Positions 16,372 through 24,268 of a stretch of DNA of 39,809 nt are shown piece after piece (the stretch's first letter is position 1; each line of letters begins with the position of its first letter). The stretch is from Deltaproteobacteria bacterium (GTDB lineage Bacteria > Desulfobacterota > DSM-4660 > Desulfatiglandales > Desulfatiglandaceae). The notes under the pieces were generated by a model. That model was not told where the DNA came from. It was given only the letters and a program-made list of their open reading frames with translations, and ran no database searches. The DNA lies in the NCBI GenBank assembly GCA_019309145.1, contig JAFDGR010000007.1, positions 1 through 39,809 of the forward strand. The letters run 5' to 3'. The position numbers were made by a program, and so were the translations under genes.

Positions 16372-16661
16372 CGATCATCTTCCGTCTCTTCATACTGCTC
16401 GAGATACAGGTCACGCTCCTCTTCTTTCATCTTTCCTTCTTCAACCAGGAGATCAGCGATACCGTCTTCACGGAGATCATCGATCGCCATGATCTTTTGA
16501 TTCGGTTTTGACTGGACACTGAAGAAGGTGTAATTGAGTGTCAAGTGTGATTTTTTGAGGAGCCTGGGCTGTTTTCCGAAAAAGATGATGTGATAGCTGA
16601 GCAGGAAATAGGAGGCGCCCAATGCCAGTACCCAAAACAATATTTTTTTCTTAAATGTCAT
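16368..16661 (-). CDS. Small single-pass membrane protein of unknown function
   Basis: A 97-residue product: basic MTFKKK, one hydrophobic helix at about residues 8-28 (LFWVLALGASYFLLSYHIIFF), then a soluble tail that becomes very acidic (EEGKMKEEERDLYLEQYEETEDDR). With positive residues before the helix, the N-terminus is probably cytoplasmic and the tail periplasmic. Its stop overlaps the end of the siroheme decarboxylase gene on the other strand. GGAAGG lies too close to the ATG to be a strong ribosome site. It is followed by no gene on its strand. The frame is coding-like but no family is recognised. Confidence 0.6.
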   Translation of the reverse strand: MTFKKKILFWVLALGASYFLLSYHIIFFGKQPRLLKKSHLTLNYTFFSVQSKPNQKIMAIDDLREDGIADLLVEEGKMKEEERDLYLEQYEETEDDR

Positions 16662-16795
16662 GGCCTTCCACGAGAAAGCAGATGATAATATGTTTCCAGT
16701 TTTTCCAATGAATCTTTTGTTGTATTATCGGAATGTTTCTCTACAACCTGAAGAAAAATTTGCAGTGACCGATCACACGACCTCTTCAGAAGGCG

Positions 16796-18436
16796 CTAAA
16801 ATGCCCTTCTGCCCCTGGCAATGGGATATCTTCTGCCGTAGCCGAATGCCTTGGAGGTAATCTTGAGCCCCGGTGGGGCTTGGCGCCTTTTGTATTCATT
16901 CATGACCAGGCGGCGCATCACATCGTTGACCACGGCTGGGTCATGGCCCTTGGCTACAATTTCTTCGGGCCCGAGGTTCTTTTCAACAGCGGCCTCCAGT
17001 ATGTCGTCCAATATTTCATAAGGCGGCAGTGTGTCCTGATCCGTCTGGTTGGGTCTCAATTCCGCGGAGGGTGGCCTGATGATGATCCGGGCTGGGATGA
17101 TTTCTGCGTCCCTGTTTATATATTTTGCAACCCGGTAGCAAAGGGTCTTTGGAAGGTCCGAGATGACCGCCAGCCCACCGCTCATATCACCGTAAAGCGT
17201 GCAATACCCCATCGCCATTTCTGACTTGTTTCCGGTGGTCAGCAGAAGGGCGTTTAGCTTGTTGGAAAGTGCCATGAGGAGATTTCCCCTGATGCGGGCC
17301 TGTATGTTCTCTTCTGTTTCATCTTCAGGAAGGCCGGAGAATATCTCTCCCAAGGCATCTTTATAGCAGTCAAACAGGTTGCCGATGGGTATTTCTTCAA
17401 GACGGATGCCCAAGTTTTCGCAAAGGAGTCGAGCGTCTTCTTTGCTCATCCGGGAGGTGTATGGTGAGGGCATGCTGACTCCCAGGACATTGTCAGCGCC
17501 CAGGGCCTGCACGGCGATATACGCCACAAGGGATGAGTCGATTCCTCCGCTCAACCCGACCAGCACCTTTTTGAAACCGCATTTCATGGTATAGTCCCGG
17601 GTCCCCATGATCAAGCCCTGCAGTACTGCGCTTTCATCGGACAGCCATGGACGCTGAATTTCCGGGCTGCGGTGGTTGGTATCCCAGGTGATGATGTCGG
17701 GTTCGAATGGTTTCCCAAGAGCAACAAGCCTGCCATGAGCGTCGAGTACCATGCTGGAGCCGTCAAAGAGGAGGTCATCATTCCCGCCCACCTGGTTGCA
17801 ATAAATGGCGGGTATCCCGTGGGTGGTACACAGTTTCTTGAGGATCTTCAGCCTTAATTGTTCTTTTTTCAGAGAATAGGGGGACGCGGAAATATTGAGA
17901 AGGATATCAATTTGTTCTGAAACCAGTTCCGCTACCGGGTCCAGGGGATACCTTGGTATCCCGCTGACGTCATCGATATTCCAGATATCTTCACATATGG
18001 TAACCCCCCATTTTAATCCCCCCAGTTCAAAGATAAGACTTCCTCGGGCGGGTTCAAAATAACGGGTCTCATCAAACACATCATAGGTAGGGAGCAACCG
18101 TTTCCCACCGGACCCTGCGATTTTCCCATTTTTGAGCAGAGCAGCGCTGTTGATGAGCGATTTACCGGTGGGTCCGGGGTTGCGGTCCACATATCCTAAG
18201 AGGACAGGGATTCCCTCTATTCTCGAGGCGAGTTGCTTGAGCTGAAGAAGGTTTTCCCGGACAAAGGCCGGCTTTTCCAGGAGGTCCTTGGGCGGATAGC
18301 CGACAAGGCACATTTCAGGGAAGACAGCCAGGTCACATTTTGCCGTTTTTGCCTGGTGCGCCGCATCCAGAATCAAAGCGGTGTTATATTCAAAATCCCC
18401 GATAAGAGGATCTATCTGGCAGATAGCGATTTTCAT
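16796..18436 (-). CDS. nadE: Glutamine-dependent NAD+ synthetase
   Basis: A two-domain cytoplasmic enzyme of 546 residues making NAD+ from nicotinate adenine dinucleotide. The N-terminal nitrilase-type glutaminase has the triad Glu41 (FPEMCLVGYPP), Lys112 (GGKRLLPTYDVFDE) and Cys148 (TICEDIW). The C-terminal synthetase has the pyrophosphatase loop LSGGIDSS at 295-302 and TTGNKSEMAMGY further on. Length is normal for the glutamine-dependent bacterial form. GGGGAG five bases before the ATG fixes the start. It stands alone: the next minus-strand gene starts far upstream, and a 449-base gap with regulatory signals for the opposite strand lies before it. Confidence 0.95.
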   Translation of the reverse strand: MKIAICQIDPLIGDFEYNTALILDAAHQAKTAKCDLAVFPEMCLVGYPPKDLLEKPAFVRENLLQLKQLASRIEGIPVLLGYVDRNPGPTGKSLINSAALLKNGKIAGSGGKRLLPTYDVFDETRYFEPARGSLIFELGGLKWGVTICEDIWNIDDVSGIPRYPLDPVAELVSEQIDILLNISASPYSLKKEQLRLKILKKLCTTHGIPAIYCNQVGGNDDLLFDGSSMVLDAHGRLVALGKPFEPDIITWDTNHRSPEIQRPWLSDESAVLQGLIMGTRDYTMKCGFKKVLVGLSGGIDSSLVAYIAVQALGADNVLGVSMPSPYTSRMSKEDARLLCENLGIRLEEIPIGNLFDCYKDALGEIFSGLPEDETEENIQARIRGNLLMALSNKLNALLLTTGNKSEMAMGYCTLYGDMSGGLAVISDLPKTLCYRVAKYINRDAEIIPARIIIRPPSAELRPNQTDQDTLPPYEILDDILEAAVEKNLGPEEIVAKGHDPAVVNDVMRRLVMNEYKRRQAPPGLKITSKAFGYGRRYPIARGRRAF

Positions 18437-18640
18437 AAGTGCTCCCCAGAATGAAGGATCAATACAAGGAAATGATTAACGTAATATGCGAGACAGATCA
18501 AGGAGATTATTTTGGCACAAGCGACAAAACTCAGCTTCCAGCGGGGTCATTTGTGCCCTTTCATCGGCATTTTTTTCCCACTGAAAAGTGTGGAGAAGAC
18601 CACGGGCTTGCTCGTGAATGAATGCGCAAACAATTGTTGT

Positions 18641-18689
18641 GCTCCGGCGTGATGTCGCCCAAAGCTGAGGCGGATAACCGCGGCGGAGC
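18641..18689 (+). other. Possible three-way-junction structure in the 449-base gap
   Basis: GCTCC (18641-18645) pairs with GGAGC (18685-18689), enclosing two hairpins: GGCG-TGATGT-CGCC (18646-18659) and GCGG-ATAA-CCGC (18670-18681). The gap 18437-18885 also holds a small CACG/CGTG hairpin near 18601-18616, the sigma-54 site at 18744-18760 and no gene I can support. The structure precedes the predicted transcription start, so it is not in the leader made from that promoter; it may be DNA-level, part of another RNA, or chance. Confidence 0.3.
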
Positions 18690-18743
18690 CGAAGGCGAAG
18701 ACGGGTATTTTTGGGGGATCACGGGATTCCCCGTGGGGCCCCA

Positions 18744-18760
18744 TTGGCAGCATTTTTGCA
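18744..18760 (+). promoter_or_regulatory. Sigma-54 (RpoN) promoter upstream of the 158-residue unknown protein
   Basis: TTGGCAG, then five bases, then TTGCA: the invariant GG (18746-18747) and GC (18758-18759) are exactly ten bases apart, as sigma-54 requires. Predicted start near 18771 leaves a leader of about 115 bases before ATG 18886. CCATTGG (18741-18747) and CCAATGG (18781-18787) form an inverted repeat across the site. No other promoter type is evident here. Confidence 0.6.
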
Positions 18761-18885
18761 AAGAAAAGCAGAGACAAAGAACCAATGGAAATCCAGGGAG
18801 GGAACTGGCAACACATTCTTGCTTGAGCAGGTGACGGAAAACGGGAAGACCAGGTCCCCGGGAAGACCTCAAGAGGAGAAGAAAG

Positions 18886-19362
18886 ATGAAAATTTCCGAT
18901 GCAAATGGTTCAATGATGCCCGGGATAAACGGGCCAAGAGCGGGAAAATCGAAGGCGAAAGGCGCATTTCAGGAAGTAATGAGTCAGGTCATGGAACAAC
19001 GGGACGGGAAAACTGCAGAACCTGCTTCCGTAAATACAGCAGGAGCTTCTCCGAACATAGCGCCGACTCAATTGATCCGGAATGTCGAAGGACAAAACAG
19101 CATTCCCTCCGGCGCACAGGTCATGAAAGAGGTTGAAAGCGCATTGGATCTCGCCGGCTTTTACACGAAAAAACTCGAGAACCCTGCAATCAAAGCAGCG
19201 TCTCTTGAACCACTGGTCACCCATCTTGAGGAAAAAATGGAGGGGCTGCGTTTTCTCAAAGATCAAGGAAATATAGACGAAGAATTGAAAAAGATTGTTT
19301 TTGAATTGGATCTCGCGGTGGGCACGGAAGTAGCGAGATTCAGGCGTGGGGACTACTCATAG
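18886..19362 (+). CDS. Protein of unknown function (158 residues) behind a sigma-54 promoter
   Basis: The N-terminal half (to about residue 80) is low-complexity, rich in Gly, Ser, Lys and Asn, without a signal peptide or membrane segment, and looks disordered. The C-terminal half is compact and helical (GAQVMKEVESALDLAGFYTKKL, then LEEKMEGLRFLKDQGNIDEELKKIVFELDLAVGTEVARFRRGDY). GAGGAGAAG 6-7 bases before the ATG is a strong ribosome site. It ends 7 bases from the convergent kinase-like gene. I do not recognise the family. Its position beside c-di-GMP genes and its sigma-54 promoter suggest a role in motility or surface behaviour, which is inference only. Confidence 0.75.
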   Translation: MKISDANGSMMPGINGPRAGKSKAKGAFQEVMSQVMEQRDGKTAEPASVNTAGASPNIAPTQLIRNVEGQNSIPSGAQVMKEVESALDLAGFYTKKLENPAIKAASLEPLVTHLEEKMEGLRFLKDQGNIDEELKKIVFELDLAVGTEVARFRRGDYS

Positions 19363-19369
19363 GATCCTC

Positions 19370-20119
19370 CTACCCCATACCGTTTCCGCGGGGAAACAGG
19401 AGTTTTATGGACGTGCCCCGATCATTCATTTCTATTTCGAATTGGATTCCTGCGTTCCTTAACAGCAGCACAGAGATGAAGAGATGCATCTCTCCCGATA
19501 TCTCAGGGATTGGCGGGGGATTCTGGAGATCCATTTCCAGGATATCACGGAAAGGTTTGGAGAGTGCGGCATCATCTATCTGAACAGAGATAATAAGATG
19601 TCCCTCCTCCGTACCTGTACCAAGGGAGAGGGTGTTTCTCTTCAGTCTTTCGAGTTCTTCGGCCAATCTTTCGAGAAAGAGGCCCAGCGCAAGACTGGCG
19701 TGCGGTGGAGGTGGTGTTATTGCCTGGAGCGATGGGGACAACTCCAACGTGGTTTCCACGTTATGCTTGAAGTAGAGGTTTGTTTTCAGAAATTGCATCT
19801 CTTGATGAAGAAAATGATTGATGTCAAGCTTCTCCGGGGAAGATTCCATGAGGTCCGCCCGCATGCCCGCGATCCTGATCTGATTGTTCAAGTTTTCAAA
19901 TTCATTGTTCATTTGTGTAAGGCGCGCTGAGAGTTTCTCCGAAACATCATTGCTGATCTCGCTTTTCTTGAGGATGAAATGCTGCATGACGTCCATCTGC
20001 ATCCCCAGGCTGTGCAAAGGGCTGTTGAGATTATGGATGAGACCTCCGAGAAGTTTCCCAAGTGAAGCCAGGTGGCAGAGATGAGCGAGTTCGTTCAAGG
20101 ATACCTGGAGTGATTCCAT
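19370..20119 (-). CDS. Histidine kinase-like protein with degenerate ATPase domain
   Basis: A 249-residue soluble protein. The N-terminus carries a dimerisation/phosphoacceptor-like block (ASLGKLLGGLIHNLNSPLHSL, His29 with Pro34 in HNLNSPL) followed by a helical hairpin. The remaining 150 residues are where a HATPase domain should be, and the end (DRGTSIKLLFP) fits its last strand, but I see no N box (HExxxNA), no DxGxG and no GxGxG. It is therefore probably catalytically dead, or a phosphotransfer or scaffold protein. ATG follows the PilZ gene's TAA directly, with GGGGGAA before it: tight coupling. A partner of PilZ and the response regulators nearby is likely (inference). Confidence 0.7.
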   Translation of the reverse strand: MESLQVSLNELAHLCHLASLGKLLGGLIHNLNSPLHSLGMQMDVMQHFILKKSEISNDVSEKLSARLTQMNNEFENLNNQIRIAGMRADLMESSPEKLDINHFLHQEMQFLKTNLYFKHNVETTLELSPSLQAITPPPPHASLALGLFLERLAEELERLKRNTLSLGTGTEEGHLIISVQIDDAALSKPFRDILEMDLQNPPPIPEISGEMHLFISVLLLRNAGIQFEIEMNDRGTSIKLLFPRGNGMG

Positions 20120-20704
20120 TTATTCCCCCTTCCGCTCTTTTTCCTGCCTGATCAATTTTCTCTGTTTCCGGAATATGGTTTCAATAATAGCATCTCTCGC
20201 CTTTTCATCAATTTCAGTGAAATGAACGGCAACAGAAAAAAATCCGGCCCGGGCTTTTTTTGGGGGCTCCAATTTTTCTGTGCGGATAACTTTTGAGATC
20301 AGGGTTACCTTGAACTCAAATGTCCCGGGCATGATCAGGTCCATTTTTAGGGGGGTGCCTTCACGGTAGGGAGTTTCGCTCAGAAATTTGAGCCCTGATC
20401 CGCTGAGTTCTACAACATCATAGAGTTTCCTGCCGGGCTGGTCAGATGGCGTGGTCATCTGCTCGATAATGAAATTGAGCTTTTTGTCCATCATTTTTAA
20501 ACAGCGGTAGAGCGTCTCTTCTTTTGAGCCCGTCGGCACCTGATCGATGATTTCATCAATGGGACTGGAGAAGACGTTTCCCTCCAGGACACTGCTGACA
20601 TCTTCCTGTTCGAGCAGGGACAATTCTTCCTGACTCAAGGCACTCAATCGGGCGGATATAAGCACATCGGTTCGGAGATATTCACGCCGGTTTTCAGGAC
20701 TCAT
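20120..20704 (-). CDS. PilZ domain protein (probable c-di-GMP receptor)
   Basis: A 194-residue protein. The PilZ c-di-GMP motif parts are both visible though separated by a helical insert: RREYLR (6-11, giving RxxxR) and ELSGSG (99-104) at the place of D/NxSxxG, with Glu replacing Asp/Asn. Between them lie about 80 residues including MMDKKLNFIIEQM, probably a coiled coil as in YcgR-like or PilZ-like N-terminal modules. The end is basic (RKQRKLIRQEKERKG). ATG 20704 is favoured because AAGGGGG precedes it; ATG 20734 has no ribosome site. It is translated directly into the kinase-like gene. Likely role: c-di-GMP effector. Whether the Glu variant binds needs testing. Confidence 0.8.
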   Translation of the reverse strand: MSPENRREYLRTDVLISARLSALSQEELSLLEQEDVSSVLEGNVFSSPIDEIIDQVPTGSKEETLYRCLKMMDKKLNFIIEQMTTPSDQPGRKLYDVVELSGSGLKFLSETPYREGTPLKMDLIMPGTFEFKVTLISKVIRTEKLEPPKKARAGFFSVAVHFTEIDEKARDAIIETIFRKQRKLIRQEKERKGE

Positions 20705-20892
20705 CTTTTTCCCCCTTGAAACTGGCTCATCCACATATCAGAAACCAGAAAAGTTCGAATGGAGCCTGTCGCGGTCGACTGTTTGATCCTCATGCTGAAA
20801 AAAGCATAAATCAATGCCAATTGCAATAAAAATAGTAAGTAAGCACCAAGCAGAGAAGGATGGAAAAACGCATTGTACCCCTTCAGGAGTTC

Positions 20893-22455
20893 TCATTCGT
20901 GTGTATAGGGTTTGAGAACGCGCAGCGCCGCGTCAACCACCTCAGGGTCAAATTGCGCTCCCTTGTTCTTCACCAGTTCTTCCAGGCAGTGTTCAAAAGG
21001 AAGAGCCTTCCTGTAGGCCCTATCGGAGTTCATGGCATCAAAGGCATCCGCGACCGATAAAATCCGGGCGAGGAGCGGGATGTCTGTTCCTTTCAGTCCG
21101 TCCGGGTACCCCTTTCCGTCCCATCGCTCATGGTGGTTTCTGATGACGGCCAGTTCCTGCTCGTCCAGACCGAGGGGAGATACGATATGGACTCCAATAA
21201 GAGGATGGGCCTGGATATTTTTGAATTCCTCCTCTGTGAGACGGTCCGGCTTTTTCAGGATATGGTCATCAATGCCTATTTTGCCTATGTCGTGAAGAGG
21301 GCCGCTCGATTCGAGACGCCTGCAGTCCTCGAAGGGGCGGTCCATGGCCTGGGCAATGCGGAGTGCTACCTGTGTTACGCGCTGGGAGTGTTGCCGCGTG
21401 TAGGGATCACGTGCTTCTATGGCACTGACCAGGGCACCGAGTGTGGCAAAGAGATTTTCCTTCAGGCTGTCATAGAGGGCCAGGTTCTCGATATTCTGGG
21501 CGGTCCGCTCCGCAAGAAAATTCATGAGAAATTGATCTTCCTCCGAAAAGGCCCCGCCGTTGCCTTTGCCCCCGATGAGCATCACGCCAAAAAACTCCTG
21601 CCGGATACGAAAAGGGACGGAAAGGAGATCCGGCGAATATAATGGGCGATCGATCGAGACTTTTCCGATATGCTCCCCTTGAAAATGTGCTTTTACAAAA
21701 TCAGGGGCCATACACCTGTTCCCATGAGGATCAGGTTCAAGGGAAACCTGGTGGCCGGGGCGGACAGATTGCAGTCCCTTCTGGGAAAGGGCAATAAGGC
21801 CTGATCTCTCTTGATCGTAAAGAAAAAAACACGCCTTGGATGCATCGCAGACCTCCAGGGCTTTTTTCACGAGATATCCATACAGGTCATCAGATCTGTT
21901 GACCTTGGAGAGAGAATCAATGATGTCGTAGAGGAGCGTTTTTTCTCGTATTTTTACCTGAAGTTCCTGATTTAATTTTTCTACCTGGCGTTTCTGCTCA
22001 AGTTGCCTTTTCAGTATCCAGTTTTTTTTGGCCAGCCTGTGGAGACGATGGACCCTTTCCATTGAGATCTTCAGGTCCTGGAGACGAAAGGGCTTTATCA
22101 GAAAATCAGAGGCCCCGTTTCGCATGGCCTCGATCACTTTTTCCATGGAAGGAAACCCTGTCATGACAATGATGCTCATGGGCCGCCCGTTGCTGTCCAG
22201 GTTCTTGAGAAGCTCCATGCCATCCATTTCCGGCATCATGAGGTCCATGAAAAGGTAGTCATATTTTTCCGTATTCAGCGCTTCAAGGGCAATCTTTCCA
22301 TTTTGGGCAGTATGGACGGTTGGAATGCCGAGATGATAGAGATAGGACTGAAGGGCTTCCCGGATGCTGGTCTCGTCATCCACCACCAGGACCTTCAGCG
22401 ATCCAAGATCACCCCGAATTTCTACTTCTGATCTTGCAACAGCTTCGATTTGCAC
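20893..22455 (-). CDS. Response regulator with REC, GAF and HD-GYP domains (c-di-GMP phosphodiesterase)
   Basis: A 520-residue protein. REC: Asp26/Asp27, phosphoacceptor Asp71 (FMDLMMP) and Lys121 (LIKPF). A coiled coil (about 135-172) joins a GAF domain (about 180-325). HD-GYP: HDIGKIG at 388-394 and HHERWDGKGYPDG at 441-453, complete with HD 388-389 and GYP 449-451, so it should hydrolyse c-di-GMP. The start is GTG at 22455, inside the end of the preceding regulator gene (34-base overlap), with no strong ribosome site, so translation probably depends on the upstream gene. The PilZ gene follows after a 188-base gap, which has no gene. Phosphorylation would tune c-di-GMP turnover (inference). 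Confidence 0.92.
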   Translation of the reverse strand: MQIEAVARSEVEIRGDLGSLKVLVVDDETSIREALQSYLYHLGIPTVHTAQNGKIALEALNTEKYDYLFMDLMMPEMDGMELLKNLDSNGRPMSIIVMTGFPSMEKVIEAMRNGASDFLIKPFRLQDLKISMERVHRLHRLAKKNWILKRQLEQKRQVEKLNQELQVKIREKTLLYDIIDSLSKVNRSDDLYGYLVKKALEVCDASKACFFLYDQERSGLIALSQKGLQSVRPGHQVSLEPDPHGNRCMAPDFVKAHFQGEHIGKVSIDRPLYSPDLLSVPFRIRQEFFGVMLIGGKGNGGAFSEEDQFLMNFLAERTAQNIENLALYDSLKENLFATLGALVSAIEARDPYTRQHSQRVTQVALRIAQAMDRPFEDCRRLESSGPLHDIGKIGIDDHILKKPDRLTEEEFKNIQAHPLIGVHIVSPLGLDEQELAVIRNHHERWDGKGYPDGLKGTDIPLLARILSVADAFDAMNSDRAYRKALPFEHCLEELVKNKGAQFDPEVVDAALRVLKPYTHE

Positions 22456-23099
22456 AGGTCAAATTCCTTTTCAGACAGAAGTCCTTTTGCCTTTAAATGG
22501 GACAGACGCTCGAGATTTGAAATCAACGTGTGTTCACCCATCCCCTTTGTTCCTATCAAGTGGTGGGAAAGGACATCTCCACCAATAAGTGTTTTGCCGT
22601 GAGCAATCCCGGACGAGAGAGACGAATTCTTTGAGGCCAGGGCATTGTGGGAAGCCATGATCCTTTTGACAAAGTGGAGCTGTTGGTAAGCTTCCTCCAA
22701 TTCCAGCATCAGCCTCTTATTCTCCCGCAGCAGATGCACGTTCTCCAGGGCGTTTTTGACCGCAATCCGTATTTCTTCCAGCCTGAAGGGCTTGGTGATA
22801 TAATCGTATGCCCCCTCTCGAATGGCCCGGACCGCTGTTTCCAGGGAAGCAAAACCGGTGATCAAAATGACAAGAGTATTGGGATTGATCTTTTTTGCCG
22901 CACTGAGCACTTCAAGACCGGTGGCCCCAGGCATCATGATGTCTGTAATAATCAGATCATAGGCATTTGCCTTGCACTTCTCGATGGCGTCCAGGCCATT
23001 TGAAGAAATGGTAACATGGTAATTTTCTTCTCTAAATGAATTCCGCAGCACAGACAACAGGGCGGCGTCGTCATCAACGATGAGAATAGTGAATTCCAT
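22422..23099 (-). CDS. Response regulator with REC domain and C-terminal SHOCT-like segment
   Basis: A 225-residue protein from the chosen start. REC domain: Asp10/Asp11, phosphoacceptor Asp53 (IITDIMMPG), Thr81 and Lys103 (ITKPF), all present. A helical linker (ALENVHLLRENKRLMLELEE) leads to a C-terminal segment (LERLSHLKAKGLLSEKEFDL) matching the SHOCT pattern, a short module seen at protein ends. There is no DNA-binding or enzymatic domain. Start: ATG 23099 has AGGA nine bases before it; an in-frame ATG at 23165 adds 22 residues but its GAGGA abuts the codon. It overlaps the HD-GYP gene by 34 bases and probably works with it. Confidence 0.88.
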   Translation of the reverse strand: MEFTILIVDDDAALLSVLRNSFREENYHVTISSNGLDAIEKCKANAYDLIITDIMMPGATGLEVLSAAKKINPNTLVILITGFASLETAVRAIREGAYDYITKPFRLEEIRIAVKNALENVHLLRENKRLMLELEEAYQQLHFVKRIMASHNALASKNSSLSSGIAHGKTLIGGDVLSHHLIGTKGMGEHTLISNLERLSHLKAKGLLSEKEFDLCKSKLLQDQK

Positions 23100-23417
23100 T
23101 GGGCTGGATCCTGGCCCCCCTTTTTCCTTTACAGATGCCTTCAAAACACGAGCGTTCGTATCCATTCCTCACAAATGTTCATCGGAATGCCCCCTCTTGA
23201 ACTTGAGCAATTTCATCCCGTAGGAGCAAGAATTTGGGACTCGGATCCGGAACAAAGAATTTCGGGTTCATCCTGAAGCATGCTCTAGGCAAATGTGAGT
23301 TCCAGAGATACCGGGATATCCTGATCTGGCTTTCGTCATTTTTGCGCCAGAGAGCGCCGGGCTCAAACAGAAGGAAGGTTCTTGAGGAGAAAGGAATGCA
23401 AGAAGCGCGGAAGCGGG

Positions 23418-24068
23418 CTACGGTTTCCATCCATGAACGCCGATAAGATCAACAAATCTGCACCCGCCGAATTCTTTTCGAGTGAAGACCTCTTTTTCTT
23501 TGCGAGTGACTCGTATCATCTCCTGGCTGAAGCGATTTCCAACGGGAATGACAAGCCGACCTCCTTCAGCCAGCTGCTCGAGGAGGGGTTCGGGAATCTT
23601 GGGAGCTCCCGCGGTCACAATGATGGCATCGTATGGCGCGTATTCGTCCCAGCCGAGGGTCCCGTCAAAGGCCTTGAAAAGGATATTTGTATACCCGAGC
23701 TCAGCCAGAGTATTCCTGGCTGTTGTCATCAGTTGCCGTATCCTTTCAACCGTGAAAACTTTTTGGCTGAGTTCCGCCAGAATGGCGGTCTGGTAACCGC
23801 TTCCAGTGCCGATTTCCAGGGTCTTTTCGTTGCCGGACAGTTCAAGCGCCTCGGTCATGAGCGCCACGATATAGGGCTGGGAAATGGTCTGTTTCTGCCC
23901 TATGGGCAAAGGATGGTCATTGTATGCCTCTCTCCAAAGGGCTTCTTCAACAAAGCGGTGCCTGGGAACTTTTTTCATGGCCGCAAGGACCCGGCGGTCT
24001 TTGATTCCCCGGGGAATAAGTTGTGTCTTGACCATGCGTTCTCTTGCAACACTGAAATCAGCTTCCAT
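23418..24068 (-). CDS. pcm: Protein-L-isoaspartate O-methyltransferase
   Basis: A 216-residue cytosolic SAM methyltransferase that repairs isoaspartyl damage in old proteins. Motifs: [20 protein letters not shown], the SAM loop [28 protein letters not shown] and LVIPVG, in the right order. The reading frame is open further upstream (to 24176), but ATG 24068 gives the family length and has AAAGGGC six bases before it. It is divergent from glyQ across a 200-base gap. The 318 bases between its stop and the next minus-strand start (23100-23417) contain no gene, hairpin with T-run or promoter that I can support. Confidence 0.93.
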   Translation of the reverse strand: MEADFSVARERMVKTQLIPRGIKDRRVLAAMKKVPRHRFVEEALWREAYNDHPLPIGQKQTISQPYIVALMTEALELSGNEKTLEIGTGSGYQTAILAELSQKVFTVERIRQLMTTARNTLAELGYTNILFKAFDGTLGWDEYAPYDAIIVTAGAPKIPEPLLEQLAEGGRLVIPVGNRFSQEMIRVTRKEKEVFTRKEFGGCRFVDLIGVHGWKP

Positions 24069-24166
24069 GCGGTGCCCTTTTGCGGTTATCAAAAGACAGG
24101 TCGACCTCGTAAAAAAGATTTTATCACAGACAAATGAGTGATGCAAACACGGGGTGACCCTCCAAC

Positions 24167-24195
24167 TTGACATCATTGTTTAGCGGTGTTAGTCT
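24167..24195 (+). promoter_or_regulatory. Sigma-70-type promoter candidate for glyQ-glyS
   Basis: A perfect -35 TTGACA (24167-24172) is followed 17 bases later by TAGTCT (24190-24195), a weak -10. The predicted start near 24202 gives a 65-base leader before glyQ. No T-box-like leader is visible. Confidence 0.35.
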
Positions 24196-24268
24196 CCACT
24201 TTTCTGAATCAGAATTCAGTCAAGAGCCGGGTTACGGCTTTGTTGAGTGCGATGAACTGGAGGCATCC

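Noticed and set aside
18601-18790. c-di-GMP (GEMM) riboswitch ahead of the unknown gene
   Set aside because: CAAAGC and a three-way junction are suggestive and the neighbours handle c-di-GMP, but the conserved GEMM core and tetraloop receptor are absent and the region lies before the predicted transcription start.
18439-18834. Small plus-strand frames in the gap before the sigma-54 promoter
   Set aside because: No ribosome sites, odd composition, and they overlap the promoter signals.
20790-20830. Sigma-54 promoter on the minus strand before the PilZ gene
   Set aside because: TTGGCATTGATTTATGC looks similar, but GG and GC are 11 rather than 10 bases apart, a spacing sigma-54 does not tolerate.
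23179-23430. 83-residue minus-strand frame between pcm and the REC-SHOCT gene
   Set aside because: No ribosome site at any start, overlaps the pcm end in another frame, and composition is not protein-like.
24167-24268. Longer glyQ starting at 24167
   Set aside because: That codon is inside the -35 box TTGACA; ATG 24269 follows GGAGG and matches the GlyQ family start.
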